Below are positions 1-8,431 of a stretch of DNA of 64,000 bases, one piece after another. The number at the start of each line of letters is the position of its first letter. The stretch's first letter is position 1. Made by a program: the position numbers and the translations under genes. A model generated the notes under the pieces. It had not been told where the DNA came from, did no database searches, and saw only the letters and a list, made by a program, of their open reading frames with translations. The stretch is from Candidatus Mycobacterium wuenschmannii (lineage in GTDB: Bacteria > Actinomycetota > Actinomycetes > Mycobacteriales > Mycobacteriaceae): positions 2,356,001-2,420,000 of the forward strand of contig NZ_CP126981.1 of NCBI RefSeq assembly GCF_030252325.1, read 5' to 3'.

Positions 1-1201
1 CCTCGGCGACACCGGGATGCCCGAGCAGCACGGTCTCGATCTCGCCGGCCCCAACGCGGTAGCCGCCGGATTTGATGAGGTCGACCGACTCGCGGCCGAC
101 GATGCGGTGCATACCGTCGCCGTCGATGACGGCCGCGTCGCCGGTGCGGTACCAGCCGTCGGCGTCGAACGCCTCCGCGGTTGCGTCCGGCCGGTTCAGG
201 TAGCCGTTGAACAACGTCGCACCCCGAACCTGCAGTCGCCCAATGGTTTCCGCGTCGTGCGGCACCGGGTTGTCGTTGTCGTCGACCAGCCGCGTCTCGA
301 TGCCGGCCAGCGGCAGGCCCACCCAGCCGGGCCGGCGCTCGCCGTCGACTCGGGTGGACAGCGTGATCAGCGACTCGGTCGAGCCGTAGCGCTCCAGCGG
401 TGCGTGCCCCGTCAGTTCGACCAGCTTGTCGAACACCGGCACCGGCAGGCCGGCGCTGCCCGACACCAGCAGCCGCGCCGAACGCAGCGCCTCGGCCGCC
501 GCCGGGTCGGCCACCACCCGTGACCACACGGTCGGCACGCCGAAATACAGCGACCCCTGGGCCGCCGCGTATGCCTCGGGTGTTGGTTTTCCGGTGTGCA
601 CGAAGCGATTTCCGACCCGCAGCGAACCGAGCAGGCCGAGCACCAGGCCGTGCACGTGGAACAGCGGCAGGCCGTGCACGAGCGTGTCATCGGCCGTCCA
701 CTGCCACGCTTCGGCGAGGGCATCCAGGTCGGCAGCGAGCGCCTGGCCGCTGAGCTGCACCCCTTTCGGCGGACCGGTGGTGCCCGAGGTGTAGATGATC
801 AGCGCGGTGTCCCGCGGCGACGGTTCGGGCTGCTGATGCCACGACCGCGCGCCCATCCGGACCGGAATGTGCGGCAGCCCCTCGGGTTCGTCCGGCAGCG
901 GTCCAAGCCAGGCCTGGGCGCCGGAGTCGGTGAGGATGTGGCGCCGCTCGGCCTGCCCGACGTCGGCCGGCACCGGCACCACCGGCACCCCGGCGATCAG
1001 GCAGCCGGCGATCGCCAGCGCGGTCGGTGCGGTGGGCGTGGCCAGCACGGCGATCACCCCGGCGCCGCGGATCCGCTCGGCGACCGAGTTGGCGGCGCCG
1101 ACCACGTCGCTGCGGCTGAGCGCGGTGTCACCGAACCGGACGGCGGCCTCGAGATCGCGGCCACCTGCGACAACGGAGGGATCGAGCGAGGTGAGCAGCA
1201 C
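1..1201 (-). CDS. fadD36: fatty-acid--CoA ligase FadD36 (3' end outside window)
   Basis: ATP-dependent acyl-CoA synthetase of the adenylate-forming superfamily, which joins a carboxylic acid to CoA through an acyl-adenylate. The frame opens at a GTG (1201) and runs 400 codons to the window edge. The family is about 470 residues long, so the C-terminal lid is missing. The phosphate-binding loop YTSGTTGPPKG is at residues 137-147; ERYGSTES, WYRTGD and GRESVDLIKSGGYRV follow in the expected order. It lies 9 bp downstream of the CoA-transferase gene on the same strand, so the two are probably co-transcribed. The symbol rests on close resemblance to remembered M. tuberculosis Rv1193. The natural substrate is not known to me. 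Confidence 0.85.
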   Translation of the reverse strand, partial: MLLTSLDPSVVAGGRDLEAAVRFGDTALSRSDVVGAANSVAERIRGAGVIAVLATPTAPTALAIAGCLIAGVPVVPVPADVGQAERRHILTDSGAQAWLGPLPDEPEGLPHIPVRMGARSWHQQPEPSPRDTALIIYTSGTTGPPKGVQLSGQALAADLDALAEAWQWTADDTLVHGLPLFHVHGLVLGLLGSLRVGNRFVHTGKPTPEAYAAAQGSLYFGVPTVWSRVVADPAAAEALRSARLLVSGSAGLPVPVFDKLVELTGHAPLERYGSTESLITLSTRVDGERRPGWVGLPLAGIETRLVDDNDNPVPHDAETIGRLQVRGATLFNGYLNRPDATAEAFDADGWYRTGDAAVIDGDGMHRIVGRESVDLIKSGGYRVGAGEIETVLLGHPGVAE

Positions 1202-1210
1202 GTCAGCAGG

Positions 1211-3448
1211 CTAGCCCATCGGCCTCTCGCCGATCACCCGGTCGTGACGCAGGGCGTCGAGGTCGGCGCCGGTCAGTCCGAGGGCGCCGAGGATCTCGTC
1301 GTTGTGCTGACCGAGAGTGGGCGCGACGAAGCGGTGATGCCGGTCCGGGCCCGGGGCGATGCGCAGCGGCCAGCCCGGGTAGCGCAGGCGGCCGGTGACC
1401 GGATGCTCGAACTCTTCGTAGAAGCCGCGCTCGTCGAGGCCGGGCAGGTCGTACATGTGCTCGGCCGTGGTCACGGTCTCCACCGGTATATCAAGCAGGG
1501 CCGCAACGATTTTCGCGGAATCGAGGGTCTGCGTCCACGCCGCGACCGCCGCGTCGAACGCGTCGTGGTCGCCCGGCAGGTCGTCGCACCCCATCGCGCC
1601 GGCCAGGCGGGCCGCGTCGTCGTAATCGCGCACGGTGAGCGCCACCCACGCGTCGTCGGCGGTCGGGTAGACGCCCTGGCGGACGCCGCGCCTGCGGTTG
1701 CCCTCCCGGGGCCGGACGACGCCGTTCATCGAGTAGTCGATCACCGGTTCGGCGGTGACGGCGGCGCCGACCTCGATCTGCGCGACCTCGATCAGCTGGC
1801 CCTCCCCGGTGCGGCGCCGATGTTCCAGTGCCGCAAGCAAAGCCACGCCCGCGTGCACGCCGACGATCGGGTCGGCCGGACCCTGCACGTTGCACGGCGG
1901 GCCGTCGGCATAGCCGGTGACGGCCGTCATGCCGGAGACCTGCTCGATGTTCAGCGCCCAGCCGACGTAGTCGCGCCACGGCCCGTCGAGGCCGAAACCC
2001 GGCATCCGGACGGCGATCACGTCGGGGCGCAACGCTGCCAGCGAGTCGTAGTCCAGCCCGAACTGCTCCACGACCCGCGGCGAATAGTTCTCCACCACCA
2101 CGTCGGCCCGGGCGGCGAGGCGGCGGGCGATCTCGCGGCCGCGCGGCGAGCCGAGGTCCAGCGTGATGTCGCGCTTGTTGAGGTTGGTGGCCTGCCACAG
2201 CGGGCTGCGTTCGTACCAGTCCTCGCCCTCGAAGGGTTGGGCACCCGAGTAGCGAAACCCGTCCGGCCGCTGGATTGACTCCACCTTGACCACGTCGGCG
2301 CCGAACGCGCCGAGATAGCAGGTGAGATAGCCGCCCGCCCAAAAGGTGCTCAGGTCAAGCACTTTGAGCCCGGCGAACGGCGACGACGGTTCCGCGACCG
2401 GCGCGGCGGGCGGCCGCGCCTCATGTCCGTGGGCAACTCCGGGGGGCGTCTTGGACAGCCGAACCGGCGGGCCGGGCTGTCGGAACGACCAGTCCTTGCC
2501 GCCGCTCTCGACGAAGAAGCCGCGCGCGCGGTACTGCGGATTGTCCAGTGCCGCAGCGCCGTCGGCGACCGGCGCCGCCGGAATCCGCATGGCCTGACAG
2601 AGTTCCACGATGTCGTCGACGGACCGCTGATCGAGCCAGGGCTGGGCGGCGGCATAGAACGCCGCGCGCTCCGGGCCGCCCATCAGGATCGCGAACTGCT
2701 GCTCGCCGTACTCGGGCAACTCGAGCATGTCGCACACGTCGAGCCAGTGCTGCCCGGTCAGGCAGTTGATCCCGACCCAGCCGTCGGCGGCGCGGACCAC
2801 GCCGAGCATCGGCGCCTGGCGGATGTTCGTGGGCAGGCCGAGCGCCCGCATCCGCTGATGGGTCATCATCGGATAGGGCAGCGTGGACAGCAGCGACTCC
2901 AGCACCGAGACGTCGACCTCGGTCACCTGTCCGGGCGGCGCGATCCGCAGGGCGGTCAGCGCGCCGAGGGCCGCGTACCCACCGGCGACGTACTCGGCGA
3001 TCCGCGCGCCGGCCTGCACCGGCGGCCGGTCGGGGTCACGGGCGTTGATCCACCCGGAGATCGCCTGCATGGTCAGCGGCGACGCCGCCCGGTCGCGCAG
3101 CGGCCCGTGCTGCCCGAAGTCGGATATCCGCACCACCACCAGGCGCGAATTCGTGTGCGGGACAACGGCTCCGTGCCCGTCGACGAGAATATCCGCCTCG
3201 GCGATCAATGCGCCGGCATCACCCGCCGGCGCGCTGCGTTTGTTGCCGTTGAGGTACTCGAACAACCCGGCCCGATCGGGGTCCGGCCGGTCGCCGGGAA
3301 ACGGTCCCCAGCGCCGCAGCGGATCACCCTGCGGTGGTTCGATTTTCGTGACGTCGGCGCCGAGATCGGCGAGCAACTTGCCGCAGTACGGGCCCGAGAT
3401 CTCGTCGGCGAGTTCGACGACGCGCACCCCTTGCAGAGCACCTGTCAC
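1211..3448 (-). CDS. double-domain CaiB/BaiF (family III) CoA transferase
   Basis: Predicted to move CoA between a donor acyl-CoA and a carboxylate. The 745-residue protein contains two family III CoA-transferase units: residues about 5-340 (starting LQGVRVVELADEISGPY) and about 357-740 (starting FAGLKVLDLSTFWAGGY). The second has a canonical catalytic-Asp motif, GPADPIVG, with Asp526. In the first the matching position appears to be Glu152 in ARIAEYVAGGYAALG, so the N-terminal unit may be altered or inactive. The GTG start at 3448 gives a 4-bp GTGA overlap with the aldehyde dehydrogenase stop, which implies coupled translation. Longer upstream frames lie antisense or inside the dehydrogenase and look non-coding. 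Context suggests CoA activation of the acid made by the neighbouring dehydrogenase. Confidence 0.88.
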   Translation of the reverse strand: MTGALQGVRVVELADEISGPYCGKLLADLGADVTKIEPPQGDPLRRWGPFPGDRPDPDRAGLFEYLNGNKRSAPAGDAGALIAEADILVDGHGAVVPHTNSRLVVVRISDFGQHGPLRDRAASPLTMQAISGWINARDPDRPPVQAGARIAEYVAGGYAALGALTALRIAPPGQVTEVDVSVLESLLSTLPYPMMTHQRMRALGLPTNIRQAPMLGVVRAADGWVGINCLTGQHWLDVCDMLELPEYGEQQFAILMGGPERAAFYAAAQPWLDQRSVDDIVELCQAMRIPAAPVADGAAALDNPQYRARGFFVESGGKDWSFRQPGPPVRLSKTPPGVAHGHEARPPAAPVAEPSSPFAGLKVLDLSTFWAGGYLTCYLGAFGADVVKVESIQRPDGFRYSGAQPFEGEDWYERSPLWQATNLNKRDITLDLGSPRGREIARRLAARADVVVENYSPRVVEQFGLDYDSLAALRPDVIAVRMPGFGLDGPWRDYVGWALNIEQVSGMTAVTGYADGPPCNVQGPADPIVGVHAGVALLAALEHRRRTGEGQLIEVAQIEVGAAVTAEPVIDYSMNGVVRPREGNRRRGVRQGVYPTADDAWVALTVRDYDDAARLAGAMGCDDLPGDHDAFDAAVAAWTQTLDSAKIVAALLDIPVETVTTAEHMYDLPGLDERGFYEEFEHPVTGRLRYPGWPLRIAPGPDRHHRFVAPTLGQHNDEILGALGLTGADLDALRHDRVIGERPMG

Positions 3449-4896
3449 GCCGGCAGTCCCATGGCCTTCGGCTCCATGTACTGACGAATCCCGACGATGC
3501 CGCCACTCTCCCGGCCGACCCCGCTCTGCTTGAATCCGCCGAACGGCGCACCGCCCGGGCCGAATCCGTTGACGGCGATCTGCCCGGTGCGCACCTTGCG
3601 GGCGACGGCCAGCGCCCGGTCGACGTCGCCGCCCCACACCGCACCGGACAATCCGTACTGCGAGTTGTTGGCGATCCGCACCGCCTCGTCATCGCCGCTG
3701 TAGCGCAGGACCGACAGCACCGGGCCGAACACCTCCTCCTGCGCGATCGTCGAATCCGGGGTCACTCCGGTGAGAATCGTCGGCTCGAAGTAGAAGCCCT
3801 TGTCCGCGCCTGCGGGCCGGCCGCCGCCGGTGACCACCTTGGCCCCGTCGTCCAGCGCCGTATTCACGTGCGCCTGAACGCGTTTGACCTGGGCATCGCT
3901 GATCAGCGGTCCCATCGTGACGTCCGGGTCGGTGGGGTCGCCGACCTTGACCGCCCGCGCCAGCGCGACCAGCCGGTCGACTACCTCGTCGTGGATCGCG
4001 TCCGGCAGCAGCAGCCGGCTGTGCAGGATGCACGCCTGGCCGGCGTGAAAGGAGCACGATTCGAACAACATTCGCTGCAATGTCGCGTCGTCCAGCGTGG
4101 CGTCGTCGAGCACGATGCTGGCCGACTTGCCGCCGAGTTCGAGTAGCAACCGCTTCATGCCCGGCCCGGCCGCGGTCATCACCTCGCGGCCGACCACCGA
4201 ACTGCCGGTGAAGCTGACCATGTCGATCCGGGGGTCGACGGTCAGCAGCTTGCTGGATTCGATATCGGTCGGGGTCACGACGTTGACCACACCCGCGGGA
4301 ATGTCGGTGTGCTCGTCGATGATTCGGGCGAGCGCGAGACCGGCCAGCGGTGCCAGCGGCGACGGCTTGAGCACGACGGTGTTGCCCGCGGCAAGCGCGG
4401 CGCAGACCTTCATCACGTTGAGGGTGTGCGGGAAGTTCCACGGCGTCAGGATCGACACCACACCGAGCGGTTCGTAGCGCAGCAGGGTTTTGCCCGCCGC
4501 GCCGAAGGCGTCGATCGGCTCCTCGACCGGATGGGTCGCCAACTCGGCCGCGTTCAGCGCGGCGAACGCCGGCCCCTCGACGTGGATCACGCGCTCGTTG
4601 GACGTGCAGCCCCACTCCTGTTGCGCCAGCGCGTAAAAGTCGTCGGCGTGCGCGAGCAACGCCTCGCCTAGTTGGTTGAGAAACCGAGCCCGGTCCTCGG
4701 GGCTCGTGTCGGCCCACGGGCCGGAGTCGAAGGCCGCCCGGGCCGCGGCGACCGCGCTGCCGACCTGCGCCTGGCTGGGGTCGGGGACCGACGCGAACGC
4801 GGCCTCGGTGGCCGGGTTGACGTCGTCGTAGCGCCCGCTTTCCGGGTCCACCCACTGGCCGTCGATGTAAACCGCGTAGGTGTCGATCAAAGACAT
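3445..4896 (-). CDS. aldehyde dehydrogenase (NAD(P)+-dependent)
   Basis: Oxidises an aldehyde to a carboxylic acid with NAD(P)+. The 483-residue length is typical of the ALDH superfamily. Visible landmarks are PWNFP with Asn154 (oxyanion hole), GSSVVG (nucleotide binding), the general base Glu253 in LELGGKSA, and the nucleophile Cys289 in HAGQAC. The ATG at 4896 is preceded by a good Shine-Dalgarno sequence (GGAAGGA). It heads the leftward transcription unit ALDH-CoA transferase-FadD36 and is divergent from the P450 operon across 190 bp that holds two inverted repeats. It likely converts the aldehyde formed by P450 oxidation into the acid that is then CoA-activated; this role is inferred. Confidence 0.92.
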   Translation of the reverse strand: MSLIDTYAVYIDGQWVDPESGRYDDVNPATEAAFASVPDPSQAQVGSAVAAARAAFDSGPWADTSPEDRARFLNQLGEALLAHADDFYALAQQEWGCTSNERVIHVEGPAFAALNAAELATHPVEEPIDAFGAAGKTLLRYEPLGVVSILTPWNFPHTLNVMKVCAALAAGNTVVLKPSPLAPLAGLALARIIDEHTDIPAGVVNVVTPTDIESSKLLTVDPRIDMVSFTGSSVVGREVMTAAGPGMKRLLLELGGKSASIVLDDATLDDATLQRMLFESCSFHAGQACILHSRLLLPDAIHDEVVDRLVALARAVKVGDPTDPDVTMGPLISDAQVKRVQAHVNTALDDGAKVVTGGGRPAGADKGFYFEPTILTGVTPDSTIAQEEVFGPVLSVLRYSGDDEAVRIANNSQYGLSGAVWGGDVDRALAVARKVRTGQIAVNGFGPGGAPFGGFKQSGVGRESGGIVGIRQYMEPKAMGLPA

Positions 4897-4924
4897 GTCG
4901 ATTCCTTCCGGCGGATCAACGTTT

Positions 4925-4954
4925 GGTCTACACCTGTCGGATGGGTGTCGTCAA
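4925..4954 (-). promoter_or_regulatory. candidate promoter of the ALDH operon with an inverted repeat in its spacer
   Basis: On the minus strand TTGACG (4954-4949) and TAGACC (4930-4925) are separated by 18 bp. An ACACC...GGTGT inverted repeat (4930-4948) fills the spacer. The hexamers fit a housekeeping-sigma promoter. The short 5-bp arms make the operator call weak. Confidence 0.35.
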
Positions 4955-4999
4955 TGCTCTGACGAACTCTGCGGGCATTTCAGTTCAACGGCAAGCATA

Positions 5000-5029
5000 T
5001 TGACATCGCCGGGACGGCCGGAGTAGACA
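5000..5029 (+). promoter_or_regulatory. candidate promoter of the P450 operon
   Basis: A consensus TTGACA at 5000-5005 is followed after 18 bp by TAGACA at 5024-5029, upstream of the P450 gene. The predicted transcription start falls just before the inverted repeat at 5038-5062, so a repressor bound there would block initiation or clearance. Confidence 0.4.
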
Positions 5030-5037
5030 GAGTCAAC

Positions 5038-5062
5038 CGGACAGATCGAACCGATATGTCCG
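5038..5062. promoter_or_regulatory. inverted repeat, probable TetR-type operator
   Basis: Arms CGGACAGATCG and CGATATGTCCG flank a 3-nt centre (AAC); 10 of 11 positions pair. Size and symmetry fit a TetR dimer site. It ends 24 bp before the P450 start and lies inside the divergent promoter region. The TetR gene ending this operon (11165-11767) is the natural candidate ligand, by inference only. Confidence 0.55.
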
Positions 5063-5086
5063 ATCAGCTTCGTCGAGGAGGCGTGG

Positions 5087-6274
5087 GTGCAGGTCAAGTC
5101 CAGCTCGACGATTCCGCTGCACTCCCCGGACTTCTACGCAGGCGATCCCTATCCCGCCTACCGCGAACTGCGCGCGACGGCGCCGGTGGTCTGGAACGAC
5201 GTCACCAACTTCTGGGCGCTGCTCAAATACGAGGACGTTCGGTATGTGTCCAGCAACCCGGCGATCTTCACCTCGACGCAGGGCATCACCATCCCGGACC
5301 CGGCGCTGCCGAGCCCGGTGCAGCCGGGCGGCCTGATCTTCACCGACCCGCCGCGGCACCGGCAGATGCGCAAGCTGATCAACTCCGGCTTCACTCGACG
5401 CCGCGTCTCGGTGCTGGAACCCAAGATCCGCGAGCTGGTCCGCGGCATCCTGGACGGCCTGGAGCCGAATTCGGTGCACGAGTTCGCCGAGACGATCGCC
5501 GCCCCGCTGCCCACCCGGCTGATCGCCGAGCTGATCGGCGCGCCGCCCGACGATTGGGAGCAGTTCCGCGCCTGGTCCGACGCCGCCACCGGGACCGCCG
5601 ACCCGGAGATCGAACTCGACCCGATGGTCGCCGCGGGGCAGCTGTTCGAGTACTTCCAGAAGCTGATCGGCGAACGACGCGTCGAGCCACGCGACGACCT
5701 GCTGTCGGTATTGGCCGGAGCGGAGATCGACGGCGACCGGCTCACCGACGAGGACCTGCTGAACTTCGCCTTCCTGCTGCTGGTGGCCGGCAATGAGACG
5801 ACCCGCAACCTGATCGCGCTCGGCACGATGGCGCTGATGACGCATCCCGATCAGCAGCGGCTGCTGGTCGACGACCCGTCGCGGATTCCCGCCGCCATCG
5901 AGGAGATGCTGCGCTGGAACAGCCCGGTGGTGCACATGGCCCGCGCCGCGACGGTCGACACCGAGATCCGCGGCCAGCGCATCGCCGAGGGCGAAGTCGT
6001 GGTGATGCTGTACGGCTCGGCCAACCGCGACGAGGACGTCTTCGGCCCCGACTCCGAGGCGTTCGACCTCACCCGCAACCCCAACCCGCACATCGCGTTC
6101 GGCTGCGGCGAACACTCCTGCATCGGAGCACAATTGGCGCGCCTGGAGGCAACCGTGATGTTCGAGGAGCTGCTGCGCCGCTTCCCACGCCTCGAACTGG
6201 TCGGCCAGGTCGACCGGATGCGGGCCACTATGGTGCCCGGCGTCAAGCGGATGCCGGTCAGGCTCGGGGTCTGA
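5087..6274 (+). CDS. cytochrome P450
   Basis: Heme monooxygenase of 395 residues, normal for soluble bacterial P450s. The oxygen-activation motif is AGNETT (234-239), the ExxR pair is Glu273/Arg276, and the heme-ligand loop FGCGEHSCIG places the thiolate at Cys345. The GTG start at 5087 has GAGGAG six bases upstream. It is the first gene of a tightly packed rightward operon (next gene 4 bp away). The position and general character resemble Cyp125 and Cyp142, which oxidise the terminal carbon of sterol side chains, but I cannot assign a CYP family. It probably introduces the first oxygen into the substrate of this pathway. Confidence 0.93.
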   Translation: MQVKSSSTIPLHSPDFYAGDPYPAYRELRATAPVVWNDVTNFWALLKYEDVRYVSSNPAIFTSTQGITIPDPALPSPVQPGGLIFTDPPRHRQMRKLINSGFTRRRVSVLEPKIRELVRGILDGLEPNSVHEFAETIAAPLPTRLIAELIGAPPDDWEQFRAWSDAATGTADPEIELDPMVAAGQLFEYFQKLIGERRVEPRDDLLSVLAGAEIDGDRLTDEDLLNFAFLLLVAGNETTRNLIALGTMALMTHPDQQRLLVDDPSRIPAAIEEMLRWNSPVVHMARAATVDTEIRGQRIAEGEVVVMLYGSANRDEDVFGPDSEAFDLTRNPNPHIAFGCGEHSCIGAQLARLEATVMFEELLRRFPRLELVGQVDRMRATMVPGVKRMPVRLGV

Positions 6275-6278
6275 GACG

Positions 6279-7496
6279 ATGCGACTCGAGTACACCCCCG
6301 AGCAGGAGCAGCTTCGCGACGAGATCCGCGCGACCGTGCAGACCGTGATGACGCCGGAGCGTCAGGCCGCGGTGAGCGAACGGATGGAGGGCGGCCCCGC
6401 CGTCCGCGAATGCGTGCAGGCTCTGGCGAAGGCCGACCTGCTCGGCGTGGGCTGGCCGAAAGAGTTTGGTGGACGCGGCTTTTCAGCGATCGAGCAGTTC
6501 ATCTTCGCCGAAGAGGCGCGACGGGTGAACGCGCCGATCCCGCTGGTGACGCTGAACACCGTCGGGCCGACGCTGATGCACTACGGCACCGAGGAGCAGA
6601 AGCAGCAGTTCCTGCCCGCGATCCTGGACGGCAGCGTCGAGTTCGCGATCGGCTACTCCGAGCCCGGCGCGGGCAGCGACCTCGCGTCGTTGCGCACCAA
6701 CGCCGTTCGCGACGGTGACGACTACATCATCAACGGCCAGAAGATGTTCACCAGCGGCGCCGGCTACGCCGACTACATCTGGCTGGCCGCCCGAACCGAT
6801 CCAGCTGCCAAGAAGCACAAGGGTATTTCGATCTTCATCGTTCCCACCTCGTCGCCCGGGTTCTCGTGGCAGCCGCTGCACACCATGCCCGGCGTCTCGA
6901 CCTTTTACACTTTCTACGACAACGTGCGAGTGCCGGCCAGCGCGATCGTGGCGGGCGAGAACCAGGGCTGGCAGTTGATCACCACCCAGCTGAATTTCGA
7001 ACGCGCCGCACTGGGCAACCTCGGCGCCCTCGAGCCGTTGTTCGAGCAGACGCTGGAGTGGGCGCAGGAGACCGAACTCGACGGCGGCCGGGTGATCGAC
7101 CAACCGTGGGTGCAGCAGGCGCTGGCCCGCGTCGAGGCCGAGGTCGCGGCCTACAAGCTGATCAACCTGCATGTCAACGCCGCGATGACCAAGGGTGGGA
7201 AGAACATCGGGCTTGAAATGGGTGAGGCGTCGGCCGCGAAGGTGTTCGGCACCGAGCTGGCGCCGACCGTCGCCCGTCAGCTGCTGGAAGTGTTGGACCA
7301 CAACGGGTTACGCCGCGGCGCCGACGCCCCGCTGCGCGGCGCGCTGGAGTCGGCCTACCGCGTCGCGGTGATCAGCACCTTCGGCGGTGGGGCCAACGAA
7401 ATTCAGCGCGACATCATCGCGATGGCCGGACTGGGCATGCCGCGCGCTCCACGCGACCTGCGAGCAACCGAGAAATCAGGAGGATCCTCTCAGTGA
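6279..7496 (+). CDS. acyl-CoA dehydrogenase, FadE29-like subunit
   Basis: FAD-dependent alpha,beta-dehydrogenation of an acyl-CoA. The 405-residue protein carries the FAD/substrate segment GYSEPGAGSDLASLRT and the C-terminal FGGGANEIQRDIIAMAGLG. Its overall sequence strongly recalls M. tuberculosis FadE29 (ChsE2), one half of a heterotetrameric dehydrogenase acting on a CoA-linked steroid side chain. The second FadE of this operon (8432-9535) resembles the FadE28 half, so the two are predicted to work as an alpha2beta2 enzyme. The stop overlaps the next start (GTGA). Confidence 0.9.
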   Translation: MRLEYTPEQEQLRDEIRATVQTVMTPERQAAVSERMEGGPAVRECVQALAKADLLGVGWPKEFGGRGFSAIEQFIFAEEARRVNAPIPLVTLNTVGPTLMHYGTEEQKQQFLPAILDGSVEFAIGYSEPGAGSDLASLRTNAVRDGDDYIINGQKMFTSGAGYADYIWLAARTDPAAKKHKGISIFIVPTSSPGFSWQPLHTMPGVSTFYTFYDNVRVPASAIVAGENQGWQLITTQLNFERAALGNLGALEPLFEQTLEWAQETELDGGRVIDQPWVQQALARVEAEVAAYKLINLHVNAAMTKGGKNIGLEMGEASAAKVFGTELAPTVARQLLEVLDHNGLRRGADAPLRGALESAYRVAVISTFGGGANEIQRDIIAMAGLGMPRAPRDLRATEKSGGSSQ

Positions 7497-8035
7497 CCGA
7501 CACCGACCTGCACGACAAACTGAAGGCCCTCGTCGGCAAGCACACCGGTGGCGCCGCAAAGCCGTCGGTGGCGCCGGATCCGGTGAACCAGCCGATGATC
7601 CGGCACTGGGCGTATGCACTCGACGACATGAACCCGGTCTACCTGGACCCGGAGTTCGCGGAGAAGTCGCGGTTCGGCGGCATCGTCTCGCCACCGGTGA
7701 TGCTGCAGACCTGGACGATGCCGGCTCCGAAGCTCGAGGGCATCGGCGAGCGCGGCGGCTCCCCCGTCGAAATCACCAACAACCCCACCGCGTTTCTCGA
7801 CGAGGCCGGCTACACCAGCATCGTCGCGACCAACTCGGAATTCGAGATCAACCGTTACCCCAAGCTGGGCGACGAGATCAGCGCGACCTCGGTGTACGAG
7901 GAGGTCTCCGACGAGAAGACCACGGCGCTGGGCACCGGCTTCTTCGTCACCTGGGTGCTGACCTACTCGGACCAACACGGCGAAGTGCTTGGCAAGCAAC
8001 GCTTTCGGGTCCTGCGATTCAAGCCGGCCAACTGA
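7493..8035 (+). CDS. MaoC-like hydratase subunit, equivalent to the N-terminal half of ChsH2
   Basis: Hot-dog-fold protein of 180 residues. The segment VNQPMIRHW...NPVYLD matches the N-terminal domain of ChsH2 (Rv3542c) as I remember it. In active MaoC hydratases an Asp and a His are five residues apart; here Asp45 is kept but the His is Tyr50, so this subunit is probably not catalytic by itself. Active-site residues are instead intact in the second MaoC gene (9532-9996), which suggests a heteromeric enoyl-CoA hydratase. The GTG start has a strong AGGAGGA site upstream and overlaps the FadE stop. In ChsH2 this domain is fused to a DUF35 domain, which here is the next separate gene. Confidence 0.88.
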   Translation: MTDTDLHDKLKALVGKHTGGAAKPSVAPDPVNQPMIRHWAYALDDMNPVYLDPEFAEKSRFGGIVSPPVMLQTWTMPAPKLEGIGERGGSPVEITNNPTAFLDEAGYTSIVATNSEFEINRYPKLGDEISATSVYEEVSDEKTTALGTGFFVTWVLTYSDQHGEVLGKQRFRVLRFKPAN

Positions 8036-8430
8036 TGGCGACGCGACTCCCGCCCGCCGTCAGCCCGGACACCGAGTTCTTCTGGAACGGGCTGCGGGAC
8101 CACAAGCTGTTGATCCAACGCTGCAACGGATGTCAGACGGTACGCAACCCACCGCAGCCGATGTGCCCGAAGTGCCGATCGCTGGACTGGACTCCGATCG
8201 AGTCGTCCGGCCGCGGCACCGTCTACAGCTTCGTGATGCCACACGAGCCGAAGTTCCCGTTCTTCGACTATCCCTACATCGTCGCGTTGATCGAACTCGA
8301 CGAGGGTGTGCGGATCGTGTCGAACCTGACCGGCATCGACCCGGGCGACGTGCAGGTCGGCATGCCGGTCGAGGTGTACTTCGGAGAGTTCGACGACCTT
8401 GTGCTGCACCAGTTCCGGCCGGCGGGGTGA
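8035..8430 (+). CDS. DUF35 OB-fold protein with zinc ribbon, equivalent to the C-terminal half of ChsH2
   Basis: A 131-residue protein with an N-terminal rubredoxin-like zinc ribbon (Cys30, Cys33, Cys44, Cys47) and an OB-fold (GRGTVYSFVMPHEP onward). DUF35 domains partner with thiolase-fold enzymes. In the cholesterol pathway the ChsH2 DUF35 domain is required for Ltp2 retro-aldolase activity, so this protein is predicted to form a complex with the Ltp2-like product of 9993-11162. The ATG at 8035 overlaps the previous stop (TGATG). Unlike the remembered ChsH2 domain, the zinc cysteines are intact here, closer to the ancestral DUF35 form. Confidence 0.9.
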   Translation: MATRLPPAVSPDTEFFWNGLRDHKLLIQRCNGCQTVRNPPQPMCPKCRSLDWTPIESSGRGTVYSFVMPHEPKFPFFDYPYIVALIELDEGVRIVSNLTGIDPGDVQVGMPVEVYFGEFDDLVLHQFRPAG

Positions 8431-8431
8431 C

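Noticed and set aside
596..2278. 560-codon rightward open frame opposite the CoA transferase
   Set aside because: It is antisense to a gene with clear domains; its product is Arg/Gly/Val-rich without motifs, the usual shadow in GC-rich DNA.
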